Source: Branchiostoma floridae (taxonomy: Eukaryota; Chordata; Leptocardii; Amphioxiformes; Branchiostomatidae). Taken from it: a stretch of 64,000 nt of DNA. The stretch covers positions 15,832,586 through 15,896,585 of the forward strand of contig NC_049985.1 of the NCBI RefSeq assembly GCF_000003815.2. The letters run 5' to 3'. Shown in pieces: positions 12,301 to 27,300 of the stretch. Made by a program: the position numbers and the translations under genes. Under the pieces are notes generated by a model that was not told the DNA's origin, did not search any database, and saw nothing but the letters and a program-made list of their open reading frames with translations. Within the stretch, counting starts at the first letter, position 1. Each line of letters begins with the position of its first letter.

Positions 12301-15300
12301 GCTGGGGTCGCTAGCCTCCTCCGTCACGTCCTCGTCGTGATCGTCTTCTGCACCCACCGCCATCGCTCCCGCTGAGGCGCCTGGCAAGTCAAAGGGCATG
12401 TTATAGACAAAACTTAAAAAACAACCAGAAAACAAGACACGGAAGCGGAAGTTCCGCTGCAGTACCTTAGAAAGCTAGAAAGGGGCCAATTATCAAACTT
12501 GACCTTTGTTTTCCTACAAAATATCATTAGCCTAAGGCTTTGGGGTTACTGTTTAGAGACACATACATAGGCAAACACACGGAAAACTAACTAGTCCTTC
12601 TTTGCAAAGGTAACAAGCTTTATTTACAAACTCATACCTGAAAGCTACATGTACAGGTACACACGTGTCTGCGTGCTCCCAAATCCGTTGGATTCTGTAC
12701 AATTTCATACGGAGGCAGTGCTTACCACATACGGATCCAAAAAGATTGCCCACATTTTTGCACATAGACAGCATGCAGTTGAATGTACCCTTAGCTTAAG
12801 ACAGGAGGACTTTCATAATCATAAATCTGACCTTCCTTCTGCTGGGGTGTGAAGTCCCTGCCACACTGTCCTTTGTTGTTCACACCAAACGTGAAAACCT
12901 CCCCCTTTGCAGTCAGCACACAGGCATGGGCCTTACCCAGAGATATCTGGGTAACGGCCTCTTCTTTCAAATCTGATATCAGACCTTGGAATGGAAACAA
13001 ACAGTTACATATGTTAATGAAGGTTAGACATCCATGGTAGGTAAACAGTATAATTCAATCTCTACAGCTGGTTATTAAAACATCCGGAAGTAAATCTCCA
13101 TTTTTTATCCAGGTGTAGAGATGGAATTGTATTATTTGCAAACAGTCGTATAAAAAAATCATACGTCAACAGTCTAACAAACTCTGGCTGACATTACCGT
13201 TCTACAATATTGATACAAAGGAGAAGAATGAAAGAAAAAGTACAAAGTAAGCACAGTACTAGTTGTATAGGTCAATTCAATCTTACCTAGCCAAGAATAA
13301 TCAATACCCATAGAAAATGAATTGTGACAAGATATGATGAGTTTAACACTATGGTCACATTTCCAAACCGGGGCCCAAGTTGTTTGAAGTAACAAAAAAT
13401 AAATGGGTATTGCAAGAGATACACATTAACTATGCTCAAAACTAATTTCTGTTTCAATTCCTTTTTCTCTTCGCCAAGAAGAGTATGAGATTGCTTGACT
13501 TGGGTCTGTATGTAGGTCAACAGCATATAACTCGAGAAATTGTGGATGGAACTTTGTGATTTTTGGTAGGTGTGTAGCAGTTGTCGAAAGGAATGCCAAG
13601 TTTGAAAACGGTTTACCTGGCGTTTTCCTACGGTACTGCAGCGAGCTTGGTATGTTTTTTTGCGGTTTGTTTTGGGCAGCATAAGTCAAAATCTAGCTGG
13701 GCGATTTTCTCGAAACTTGGTAGGTGTGTAGCGGTTTTGGAGAGGAAGGTCAAGTGCGAAAATGGTTTACCTGGCTCTTACCTATGGTGCTGTAGCGGGA
13801 TTTGTACGTAAGTGCGTTTGTCTGTATGCAAGATAACTCGAGAACCCTTGAATGGATCCTGATTATATTTGTTAGGTGGATTGGGGTTAGGAAAACGAAG
13901 GTCAAGTTTGATAATGGGCACCCTAGTGGCTGCCTAAGGTACTGCAGCAACACTCTTTAATCTTGGCACTTTGTGTTCTGGACATGCTGTGGTCATGATT
14001 TTTGAGTGGTAGATAGCCCTTGAAACAGAGAGTAAGTGCTGTGAGTTTGGACCCCCTAGCGGCTTTTGGGGAACTGCAGGCACCGATTTCCGTTCAAACT
14101 TTGGACGAGGATAACTTGAGAACGTGTAAACAGATCATCAGGATTTTCGGTATGTAGATAGAATGAGTGATGACTTATACAATGTAATACTAATTATGCA
14201 AATCAGTAGCTTATTTGCATAATTAATGAGGAAAGTTCATAAATCCATGCCAACAGCATATAACTCAAGAAGCTGTGTATGGATTTTTATGATATTTAGT
14301 ATTTAAGTAGCGGCTGCGGAAAGGAAGGTTGTGTTCGAAAATAGTTGACGTAGCATTTTCCGTTAGGACGGTAGCGGGTCGAGTGTGTGCGTCCTTTTGT
14401 TTGTGGAATGCATAACTCGAGAAGCCTTGAAAAAATCCTGATGATATTTGGTAGGTGGGTAGGGGTCAGGAAAACGAAGATAAATTATGATAGTGGGCCC
14501 CCTAGCGGCTTCCTAAGGTACTGCAGCAAAACTTATTAACAGAAATAAACTGTGCTCTATATATCTCATTTTGACCTATATCTATGGACACAGCTGTTAT
14601 ACAGATGGTTTGCTGGAGGACGCCCTTACACTGGGGACAAAGTCTAAATTGACAAGCATGAAATTCTGATTGACCAGGGATGCTACCAGGTCATCTGTCA
14701 GGTCACAGTCTGGTTTTGGTAATGTTTGTGTGTTTGTGAGGAACAATAAGACCTTAAAGTCTTAAATAAAGGCATGATTATTTGGCGAAGAGATGGGTTC
14801 GTTGAACTCTAGTTGTTCCTGAAAATGCCCTGGTTGCCAGAGAACAGCGCTTAGCCACTTTAAGTCTTTCCCGAGCCCCTAGCAACATGCGCCGTAAATG
14901 GAATTAGCCCACCCGAGGAGTTACTCCCTTGCCAAGTTAGAGTTGTACTCAGATAACCAGGATATCCTGCAAACTGCCCGTGGGCCAGCCCTGTGACCAT
15001 TTGGAAATATGATCCTATCATAATCATAAGATTGTAATAATCTTGCTATCTTATAGAAGTTTCCAAAAACCTCTGTCTGCCAACTTCAAGGAAATATAAT
15101 TATCATAACAGTTACGGTATAATCATGATATGGCAAGGGGATAGAAAAACTAAAGTGTAGTACATGTATATGCCTGCCCAGTGTGAAGACTGGGACAATG
15201 GTAAAAGCAGGTACATACCTGTGGTGGTGTCTGCATATGCTGTATCCTTGCCGAACATGTACAGCTCCCCTTCCTTGGTAACCACAGCACTGCTGCCCAC

Positions 15301-18300
15301 ATTACAGGCACTCCACACCACATGCCTGCCCTCAAGCTTGATCATCTTCTTGGGTTTGGATGGCTTGGGCTGCCGAGCTCGCTTCACTGTTTGTGGTATA
15401 ATGCAATAAAGGCTACTTGTCAACATCAAAGGGGTGACTTTGAACTTGATCTATATATATGACTTAATAGCTTTCAGTTTTAAAGCTAAATGTTTTGTTA
15501 ACCTTTTGCTGCATAATGTATCATGTATATCAACACTGTACATGTAGCTGTATGTGCATTTTTCAAACAGAAAAAAATGTCATTCATCATGTTACAATCA
15601 GGGTGAAAACCACTGAACAGAATGGTACCACAATGTAGAATAAGACTTAATGATGAAAGAAGAAGACACTATTCATTGACAATTTGTATCAAAACAAAAG
15701 TAGAATTGGAAAGACTGATTGCAAATGCAAAACATTCCTACAACATTTATTTTACAATAGATGTAGAGCCCATTGCAATTGGAAGATGATAATCATTATC
15801 ATCATGATCATGTAGGGTTGGGTACTGGTACAGAAAATTCAGGTACAGGACCTGGTGCAGATCAGGTCCAGAGAACCAGTTACAGGTCTGGACTGAACCT
15901 GGACCAGATTGTCTGTAAAATCTTCTGGACTGGCAAAACTCAAAACAACGGTTCATTTCACTACCAAGGCTTGATGCCAAGGATCTGACTTCTACTCAAG
16001 TTTTAAACTCCTATCTTCCTGTAAACAATTTTACTGCCTCTGCTACCTTTGACCAAGTTTGACTGCAAAAACTTGGTAAAAATGACAATCAATTCTCCTC
16101 TACTACTTTGCACATGAATGCCCACCGGTCCTTATAATCTGTTCATTTTCTAATCGGTCCAAAAATCTGGTATGCTGATTTTTTTCAGGTTCGTTTTTTT
16201 CTGGAAGGTCCAACAACAAAAAAATGGTTTGAACCGGTATGATGTACCGGTATCCACCCCTAATATCATGAGACGGTGGGCGCCATAGACTTCCTGCAAC
16301 GTATGATCCACTGCTTACCGAGTGACGTGTTCTATCTACATAACGTGATGTCACGACAGCAGTGGATTGTTCATTCCTTGACAAAGACTCAGGTGCTGTT
16401 CAGTCGAAAATTTGGTTGAGTCCAATTTTTGTGTTTGAAATTACAGTTAACCTAGTTTAGCATTTGATACAGCACCACTCCTACCTTGGTCCCCATCTTC
16501 CCCCCTCCTGGCTGTTCCACAGAAGAACACGCTGCCGTCCTCGGACACCAGCAGGCCGTGCACCCCTTCATGTCCCATGGAGCACTGCACCACCCTGGGG
16601 GACTTGGTGATGGGAAGCTCCGCCCACTTCCCCAGGGGTGGTCCGCCTTGCTTGATGCCCAGCTGTTGAGACTTGCCAGTGTACAGCAGCTAGAAAATTC
16701 AAAACAGAGTTCATCATTAGGCATCCTATAGAGGAGATCAAAGCTTTAGTGCCAGTCGGGATATAGAATGTACATAAGTTATCCTACTGGAATGAGACAA
16801 AAGAGTGTGTTGGCAATGATGCTTTCCTTTCAATTCACTGATGATAATATTATTCTTTTACTGTCACATTCTTCATCTTCAAGTGATAAAATACCATTCA
16901 AATATGCCTAATATGAAGGTTAGACATCTGTTAGTTCCTTGAGCAACTGGATATGATTTTGGAAACGGTCAGACATTTCAGGCAGAATCCATGCCTTTCG
17001 TCAGGGAAATTCTACCTGAAATGTCTGACTGTTCCAAAATCATACAAAATCATATTTAAGTAACAGTTATTGTTTTTTAGTAATTCAAGATCACTATCTG
17101 AATTTTTTTTATAGTTTGAAATCAAAGAACGGATCACACAGAGTCACGGGACCTAAACAGTGTCTTGTGCTGGACATGTATACAAACATACAGAAGTTCA
17201 CTACCAACCTTCCCTGATGTGGTTCTGATTATTGCAATGTCCTTTCCACTTGTCACTGAGACAACCTCTTCATCCACACCTAAAGCTGGGAAAAACAGTA
17301 ACAAAATTTTCGTAAACAAACCAGAAAACTTTAATTTGACAACCATCAGAAAATAAAATTGTAGCAAGGCAATTAAGGTACCAGTCTTAGTGAAGAGAGA
17401 AAGTGATGTTGAACCAGGCTTAATGTCGCATACTAAGGACTGCGATAGCGACTGCATGTTGGACTTACTCTGGATAATACTGTAGGTCACAAACAGCCAT
17501 CACAAGTGGCAAAATGAGGTGGACTACTGTGGGAGTATCTGACCTCCTCTCGCACTAGTAAAGCTAACGGCACAACCCGCCATACAATGCACGTGCAAAT
17601 ACATGCTGTCTACGTGCCAAAACATGACCAATCTTTTGGTAAGTACCACCTCCGTATAAACTCGTTGGGAATCCGACAGATTTTTTCGAGCCCGCAGATA
17701 TGCCGTAAAACTTAACTTACAGGCAGAACTTTGTGTGCCATCGAGCTGCGTATTCGCCCCTGTACGTGCCAGTATGGATGACCCGCCTGCCCTGTGAACG
17801 TTTTCAGAAATACGTGGTCTCCCAAAAAAACGTACCAACAAATTACACATATGGCGGGTTGTGCCCTTAGCCTAAGTCCACTTACAGTCTATACCCTTCT
17901 TTAGGTCCCAGGTTTCTGAGGGTGCTCAAGCAACAACTAGTTGAGATTCAAACTCTCAACCTCCTGGTCCAGAGGAAGGGTGCGGTCACATAAGCTGTGC
18001 GATCGTCGTAAGATTTTGATACCAGAGAATTTTCAATCAGGCTGTGACAGAAGCAACCACTAACATGGATCCAAAACAACATTAATTGTGTACCAAGATA
18101 ATCACCAAGCAGACCCACAGTGGCGTAATATAGTATCAAACCCTCCGGTGCCCGTTTGACTCCCTTTGGCCGGCTATACTCCTTGGCCAGCTTCAATACT
18201 ATCTTATGGCACCGTAGGATCTGCTTGGAGATTATATCAAGACAGTTCAACTTTGCAGGACACATGGCTGTCCTCCAAAACAGCCGAAGTTAGCGATCCT

Positions 18301-21300
18301 ACGACAATCGCACGACCTACATGTGTACACTGTATGTGACTGGACCCTAAGCAATAGACTACACATGCTACGTAGACCCAACAGGAAGTACGGATTTTCA
18401 TGCACTGTCAGGACTTACATGTAGTGTGGAGCTCCTGGTTTTGGTCAAAGTTTGCCCAGCCACACAGATCCAGGCACTTCCTCGCCAGCCTCAGTGGTAA
18501 CTCCTGTGTCACCGGCATGGGGGATACCAGCGGGTTATAGAACCGCACTAGGAAACTATCCTGTGGGCATAGGGAGATACAGTAACATTTAATGACTGGT
18601 TTATTCATTTCAAGATATAGCATTGACACTGAAATGGCATCCTCCTATGCAGGGACATTCAATGGCGTCAGCAAACTGCCTGTCTGGATGTACCCTGCTT
18701 TCTCAACCGTCACTCTTAGTTCCTGACCACCCTGTTTATAGATATTAATGAGTTTACCCTTATATATGCGAGACCCCTTTCAAAAACTGAAAGCCTATTC
18801 TCTGATTGGCTGACAGCTGGTTTTGGGGGACATCCACAGGAACTAAGAGTGACGGTTGAGAAAGCAGGGTACATCCAGACTTGCTGGCGCTGTTGGATGT
18901 CCCCGTGTAGGAAGATGTGACATTGCAGCCACACCGCTGAATTGCGACGGGTCATTACAATCCGTTATAATTAGAGCAGATAAAATCAAAGATTATGAAT
19001 CATTGCAAAAACACAATTCTTAAGAATCGTTGCAGACAGACAGATTAAAACAGTACTGGGATAAAACATTGAAACAATATTTGCTTAACACAGTAATATC
19101 AGTATGTCACTATGTTGGAGAGTGAACAAATACTTAAAATACACAATGCCTTACTATTCGATACAAGACCAGCAATTTAAAAACCAGCAATATCTCTGAC
19201 AATGCATTTGATCAACGAATTAAATCTGTAATCAAGCCATTTCTACATCTTTCAAAAGTTACATTATGGTGCAAAATCATTGCATGATCATGGCAGGAGG
19301 GATGTTTCTTCACTAATGAAAGACCAACCTTCAAGTTGTTTCATTGGGACAATTCTAATGTGAGTACATGTGCATAATAAAAAAAAGATTCTTACTTCTC
19401 TATCTGCAACAATCTGCCCAATGTTCTCTCCATCGGTGAAAAACACTTTGCAGCCTCTTCTGGTATCTACAAGAGATGAAACACATAAATAACAAAAAAT
19501 CATAACAGCTACATTACATGTACATAACTTGAGCGTAATTTTCAGACATCACACTAATAGTGACTGTGGAAGCCTTTTGAAAATAACTCTACAATACAGT
19601 ATCTGCACTGGAAACTAATTGTGTCATAACTTCACAGCTTGCGATACAAAATAAGCAGGATTAAAGTTAAACCTGTTTTAAAAAGTTCAATTGCCCTATG
19701 GGGCAAGTGCATATTATAACATTTACTGGCATGAACCAACTCTTCACTGGCCTGAAATTTAAACGACATCTTTCTATGCATCTTTACTTGTAGAAAGGAA
19801 ATCCTTGTATTTCCAGTAACAAAATCTACAAGGACTTCAATACATGTACATGTAGTTTATATGTTCTAAGTTCTAACTGCATATAAGATCATAGAGTTAG
19901 GACTCTTCTAGCTTACTAAATGTACACATTTACCCATGATAAGAATTGCACTGGACCGATCGGGCAAGTGTGATGAATATGCAATGCCTGTTCAGCACTT
20001 TCACTTGCCCAGAGCATTATATTAGAACAATGGACTTGTCTAACCCTGAACATATTGAACGTCCTTTAATGAACCACTTCATTTAACCAAGTAAAGACTG
20101 CAGGATTCCCAAAGCATTGAAGTGATGGCTAAAAGTGTCTATATGCCTGGAGAGTTATGTGAGACAATAACTGCTTTTCAGCAGTTTCCCAATACACCTC
20201 CACAGTTTACATCAAAGGTGGGTCAACGAATGCACATCCTTTTAAGAACCCTCTCAGGAAATCATCCGAAATAACTACATTTGTCTAGACGTCGATGTAC
20301 AGTTGAAAAGTCACCCGCTAAGAACTTTGTAATTTCTCGTAAGAAGGGCAAAGAGCAGATCACAGGAGAGGATGTTAGCATATGTATAACACACAGCTGG
20401 TCTCCAAGGAACAAAACGGGAAGATTACACCGACCCTTCGTTCCTTAAGGAATTGGTTTCTTCAGATTATACAAGTAAGGGAGCAGGTTAGGTCAAATGC
20501 TGATTGCTTCTGCCATAGGGGATATTGATTGTGAGGTAAGGTACAGTACACATGTATGCAGGAATACAGTAACTATTGGTCCATACTGCTTGAGGAAATC
20601 CCAAGGAAATACAACAGAAACTATTTTGCAGCAGATGGCTATATGTCACACATTCCTTCTGGGAAACGCAAGTGATTTACATCTTTTGCATGAGTACGGA
20701 TCTGACTATTTTGCAATACACAGGAACATGCACCATGCAGTTTTCCACTTATCCAATTAGAAGCAGCATAAACACATGCATACCATCCATGGACATGTAA
20801 TTCAAGTTTAAAGATGTATTACATGGTAATCTAATCAGCAAGTTAGTAACAGTAGACTGACAAATCAAGGGAAATCATATATTAACTTCTACAATTTAGC
20901 CTTTAAAGCACAGAAAATATTGCAAACAGTCAGGTATAACGCACTTTCATTGAATTCAGATAGTTACAAACAGAGTGTAAACTAAACCCTCTTTCAAAAT
21001 AAAAACTTTGTTAATGTACCTTGACCCTTAATGATACAGCTCTATAAGAACCGAGTCCTATAAAGTGGATACTGTAAATGCATAAACTTTCATGGTGGTT
21101 TGATGTTTGCGATTTTTGCAGCGGCCGCTTCACCGCAAATTTTAAACCACAGCAAACACTTTTGCATAAAAAAGTAAGAGACTACAGTGCTACCGCGAAA
21201 TTAAAACCACAGCGAAAAGTTAATATTCCCGATACCGAAAAATTAAATCTTCGCAAACTTAGATGCATTTACAGTATTGCATCTTGTTGAAAAACCCTGT

Positions 21301-24300
21301 CTTTTTCTTCACAAGTAAAGCTGACAGATACTCCAGTCCATCCCAAGAAAGCTGAGCAATACATCGAACGTGACGTCTCTGGCTTACAATGCCAATCCAC
21401 AAGGTTGCACTGCCTCAACTGATCAAACCAACTCCATTCCACGCATGAAAACAATATTTGTCTTGATTTACAAGAGCCCTGGGCATCATAGCCTAGTACA
21501 AATGCACTTAGAGTGGATACAGATATCATATTCACAGGAAATCTGGATTTATTCTCTGACAAAATCCCTGAACTTTCAGAAATTTCCACTTCCAGATGAA
21601 GAGACGACTCTAAGACACACACACTCACTCACTATCCGGTTTACAGTCAGTTGTTCCCTGTCTTGCAAGGGTTGGATATGTTGCGAGATGTTGTTCAGGT
21701 CTGATTGCTGATGTCCTTCTTCTTCTGTTAAGGGTTCTGGCTCACTACAGGCTTTTTGCAGGTTCATTCTACAAACATCTTCCTTGACATTGTCTACCCA
21801 CCTCGTCTTGGGGTGACCATGAGGGTTCTGGCCCACTAAAAAATAAGTTCATGACAGTTCTTGGCCAGTTGTCATGGGTAATTCTTTAAACATGGCTATA
21901 CCAGCGGAGTTTGTTGTAGCACAAAAATGTCACAGGGGCTGTGAAGATGTAAACCTGGCCTATATCTAGCCTAAGCTGTATGGAATGACACTTTCATACA
22001 GTCTTCTAGAGCATCACCATCTGATCATGGCATTGCCACACCTATCTATAGAATCCTCAAGTCTTCAGACAGCTTCATCATACAGCTACATGTAGACTAC
22101 AACAAAGTGGGTGTTGAATTTCCACAAAGTTCTCCATGTTCTATTAAGAGTATTATAAATCAATTAACGAGCATTGTAAACCATACAAGGTATACTAATT
22201 ATGTACAGGCAAGGATTTTGAAAATACTGCAGCCTATACTATTGCGATTTGCCATTGTATCATAGGGTCGTTTAACTACTAGTTGAACAATAAGTAACAA
22301 TGTAAATGCCTGGTTCTAGTCAGCATAAGTTACACATGTCAGGAAAAAAAGAATGTCGAACAATGGGGAACATTGGAACAGTAATCATTCTACATTTGGG
22401 GCTGGATTAAATGGGGATTATGTTATAAAAGATACCTTGACCGTCTACATAGTAATGAAAATAAACGTTCCCACTCCTACGCAAATGTGTCTGATACGTC
22501 CTATAGTGCCAGCTGTTACGTCAACTTTGGCAACTACGATTACACATTCTGGTGGTTAACATTGCATGTACAACTTTAGTCATCCTAAAGCCAGTGCTCA
22601 TAATCAAGTGACAGTCTGTACGTTCTTCCTGTTAGTCGCAACATTGCAAAATGTCAGGAAATAAGCTGAAATTGTCGGAGAAATAGTTTATCACCAAGGA
22701 TTTTTCTGCTACTAATAGCAAATTCAAGCCTTTACTTTAAGGTAGGCTCCTAGTCAGGCAGAGGATTTCTGGAGATGTCTCGAAAATGCTTTACAGTAAT
22801 GTAGTTAGTGTTAACTACTTTAATGTAGTTAGTGTTATTTATGGCTCTTGATTTTTTCTCTAAGCACATTGAAGTATCCCTTTGGGTACCAAATTCTTTA
22901 CTGGTTATCATTTTCTCATCTTGTCATTTAGGCCCCCATTTTGTTTATTTTTCTTGTAAAATCTGTCATTTTTGGTTACAAAAATATATTTCATCATTTC
23001 CATATCATTAAGATCTCTTTTTTTGGACTGATTGAGCGGAGGAATGGGTCCTGGCTAAAGCCCTGGATATAGGATAGGAAGTAGGAAGAAGATTACAGAA
23101 ATCAGCTTCCAGTCTACAATGCTACCTCAGCCATCTGCAATTGTTACTCGGAGGCAGTCTGGAGAGATCCCAACCTTAGACTGATGGTAGGCACTGCTCT
23201 GACGTGGACACGTACAGCATGTTTCTCCACAGTTATCACACAATCTAACATATACCTGTCGGAGCTCAAGCAAAGAGCCATCGTCAAGCCTTCAGGTCCT
23301 TACAGGGTGATACCACATCTGCTATTACTCATACCGGAGGGGGGATGTTTTTTCAGACGAAGGCACCCACTGATGATCATTAAGGCGGCTGTACGGATAG
23401 ATGAAGTAAATCCCGGAATCTATCTCAATTCATCGCCGTCGGCAGTCTTTACGCAGCGTGCGGTTCCAGCCAAAGTGCTCCCACGCAGAGCTTCAGGCTG
23501 AGATAAGTGCAGTCAAGGTCACTGAAGGGTCATCTGGATGGTCTGAAAACTTTATTCTATCTACTAAAAGGTCAGTCTAGCCTCATCACCTGGGGCAGAA
23601 CACTCAATTAGTTACAAAGCTTGGATCAGCATTTGTCGAGTTCGTCCTTATTTCTTACGAGTTGGAAAGTTAATCACATGCTTTTTGGAGCCTAATAACT
23701 GAAACTCCGGAATAAAGCTTTTCTAAAAGGTTTACTGTGAGACATTTCGGAGGCATAGGTAGATCACTTCTTGACAGAACACACTCATTTGCAAACATTC
23801 TTAAGTGCCTTGCTGTGTGCAACATGATTTGTAATGCCTATTTTTGTCAAATTTTTTTCCCCCTACCTTTCATTAGTGACTGATGAGTTCTGTAGTTAAC
23901 CAGGTTTTCACCAAAAACTATGAATTGTATGTTAATGAGGTAAAGACAAGTTTTAGATAAAAGTTTTAGCAAAAATAAGAAAAACTTAAGACAAGGTTGA
24001 TGCTAAAAAAACCCAAGGCCTGATGAAGTGACCTTTATCAATCTTCCTGAGACTAACTTATTGTTTGCTCAGACCAACCTCAACAAAGCGGGGATATTAG
24101 ACGTTATGATTTAACAATATCATTATGATACCTGAATAGGTTAAACTTATTGTCACACCAGGGCTGAAAAGCGGAGATATCAGGAATAACTCTGTTCGTT
24201 CACCATTTTACGATTTTAGTCATATCCATATTAATGGTTCGGTACCTATTCCCAACATGGAAACCACGTCCATCATGCCTGTAAAACGCAACATTATCCC

Positions 24301-27300
24301 CATAAAGTCAACCGACTTGCTAAGGTTAACATTCTGAAACCATGCTCGGCAAAGAGCTGTCAACTTAAACAGGAATTGATTTGCCAAACTCGGACAAAAG
24401 AGGTATAAAGTCTGTCAGGGGTAATCAATCAGACTTTCAGTGCTAACCATGTCTTGACATTTCTCACAAATCAAAGGAGATGGTGTACGTGTACTAGATA
24501 AAAGATGAAACCGGGCAAAGAAATGAAAGAGCCACAAAACTACCCATTAAATTACTTTTGATGATATTGGCAACAAAGGAGACTCTTTGTAGAACGATGC
24601 TCCGTCACCATATATCTGAAACTTTTCTTGATTGGCAGAAAAGAAATCAGATTCTGCTTGGTCAAAACTGACCATGAAAGTGGAAGGTAAAGTAAACTTG
24701 TATAAAAAAGAAAGTACTGACATGATAAGCTAAGTTGGCTTTTCACATGAGAAGTTAGAGGTCATTGACCCTACTACATGTTAAGTTGCTTAGCACTATA
24801 ATGGCCATTCAAGTTCAATGACATACATGTATACGAATCACATCAGTCATACATTGTGTACACTGTGATGTCCAATGGCTGAGTGGCTAGGCTTAAGTGA
24901 ACAAAAGAACAGAAGGTTACTCCTGGCTAGCCGTTGTCCTTGGAAAAGGCATTTAGCATGCCTTTCCTCACTCCAATGAGCTGTTAAATTGTACATTATG
25001 TTGGTTGGGGAGGTAAAAGGCAGTGAAAGGAAAAAGATGGGCTTTGCCTTTCAATACCATGTCCTAAACGTAGTGGATAACAACCTACTGCCTCTTTGGC
25101 TTCAAAAAGCTACAGTGTAGGACCTTTACCTTACTTCTACCTACATAATACATCAGGGTAATTTACAGTTATCTTCCCCGAGTATCCCACAGCCTCACAC
25201 AGAAGCAGCGTGTCAAGTTTGCAGGTCACTGTCCTTGTGCAAGTGAAGAAGTGATCTCTTCACTCCTTCTATGAAGACCGAGAGGAAAGACCTTCTCAAG
25301 AAGGCTCAAATACCCAGCAACCATGTCCAGAGACACTGGGATTGACACTGTGGACTAGGGAGCAGCCATGAAAGACTGAGTGCTGTGGAAAGACGTTGTG
25401 CATTGCCTTACCCCACCCGCCAGGGAAGACAGATAATCAATTGATGTATGCATATTAAAAAGTCTAAAGACTAACCTTCCAGTTCAAACACCTGCTGTTC
25501 CTCCAGTGTTTCTGTGTTAACGAGCACCAGCGAATTAGCAGCATGACATCTACTCCTGAAGAACAGCTGGCCCTGAAACAGTGACAGACTTTGATTGTAG
25601 ACTACAGGTCTATATAATAACACATGTACTTGAAGGAATTGTACACTTGAAACTACATTTCTTTAACTTAAGCTATTTTGGGGAAGTTCTATATTTGCAT
25701 AGGGAATCTAATTGAAAAGCAAAACAAACATTGTAAGGATATAAAGCAGATCTGAAGTCTTTATAACGTGCAATGGCTTGTCATTCTTGTATAAAGTCTT
25801 CGAGGACTGTAAGTGTCACTGTGAGTGATATACAAAATGTAGTTGGCCTTGCCATGACTCAGTCTGATTCCATTTTAAATAAAATACTAGACTCATCTAC
25901 AACTGATTCAAAGGTACATATTTTGTACTTGTGTTGAAAGAACATCCAATACTATACCTTGGCATATCCTAGCCAGCCTTTCTCCTTTGTATGGAATGCT
26001 GGGTTGGCAGCATACACATGACCCTAGAGAAAATTGTTACAGGAAACAAATTTTTAGAATGCTTGATGACGATAAACAATATTTATAGACAGATCAATTG
26101 CCACAAATGGATAAGATATATTATATCAATTAATGCTTGAAATGAGATATTTCAGCATAACTAGTCAAGAGTGGTTATTGAAATTAATCTTAAGCATAAT
26201 TCCAGTGATCCCGAAAAAGAGTAATGAATGTTACTCAAAATGTCCCAAAGAAATCTTCTTAATCTTATTCCATCCAGCTGTAGAAATTGATCTGTCTAAA
26301 GACAAAGATTAGATTATGATTCCACAAAAAGTTATAGTTTATACAGTGGTCTACAAAATACTCTGCAAAAAAACACTGCACATCTAGTCTATCTCTGATG
26401 CTTTTATTGGAATAGTCCTACTCCTACTATCAATCAGTTAACAGGACCCAAAGTGGAATAATTTGACCTTGCTTGAAAGAAATAAACAGATAGTGGCATA
26501 TCTTTTCACATACAACAATAGAATGAGCCATTTGGAGTATAACCAATTCACAATAGCTATACACCACAGATAGGTTTGAGACTTGAATGTACTGTGTTGA
26601 ATTGGAACATGAATCACAATCTTGGCAATGCCTACCTTGATTGTCCCACTGTACCCAGACCCAATTTTGTACAACCCCGACAGACAGTGTATGTACAGAT
26701 AGTGTCCATCACTCTGTATTGCACTGTAGGAAGACCTGCTCTCATCAAACTCTCTGGCAACTGGAGGGAGAAAAGAACACATTTATTTAACAGTTACCCG
26801 TGGCTCCAAATGCTGGGTGCATGTACAATTATATTGCAACTGTGCACCTAATTTTCAACTGTGGGTGCACTAACGCGAGTAGGGATAAGTAACATCAATT
26901 CTCATAATGCCACAAGATGCCATAATACTGTCACATGATTAAAATATACATGAATTTACAGAGATTTAGATGTTCTAATGCAGCTTTAGTAATCCTGAGG
27001 TATACACACCTCAGATATATGTAAGTCACCTCAGATAATTAAGACACCTCAGATGAATCACCTCATGTAAGACACCTCAGATAAGACACCTCAGATAAGT
27101 CACCTCAGATAAGTCACCTCAGATAAGACACCTCAGATAAGACACCTCAGATGAATCACCTCATGTAAGACACCTCAGATAAGACACCTCAGATAAGGCA
27201 CCTCAGATAAGTCACCTCAGATAAGACACCTCAGATAAGACACCTCAGATAAGACACCTCAGATGAATCACCTCATGTAAGACACCTCAGATAAGACACC

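Larger units (their letters stand above)
19467..25475. other. 6-kb MYCBP2 intron (exon e to exon f)
   Basis: It holds a MITE (21070-21276), a LINE tail (21640-21840), a SINE (24865-25030) and a decayed LINE tail (25170-25435). The rest (19.5-21 kb, 21.9-24.8 kb) is A/T-rich unique-looking sequence. One short duplicated string (atgtagttagtgtta at 22798 and 22821) was seen. No gene is recognised. Confidence 0.6.

Noticed and set aside
23184-23501. Plus-strand 105-codon open frame
   Set aside because: Nothing recognisable on either strand; no splice context.
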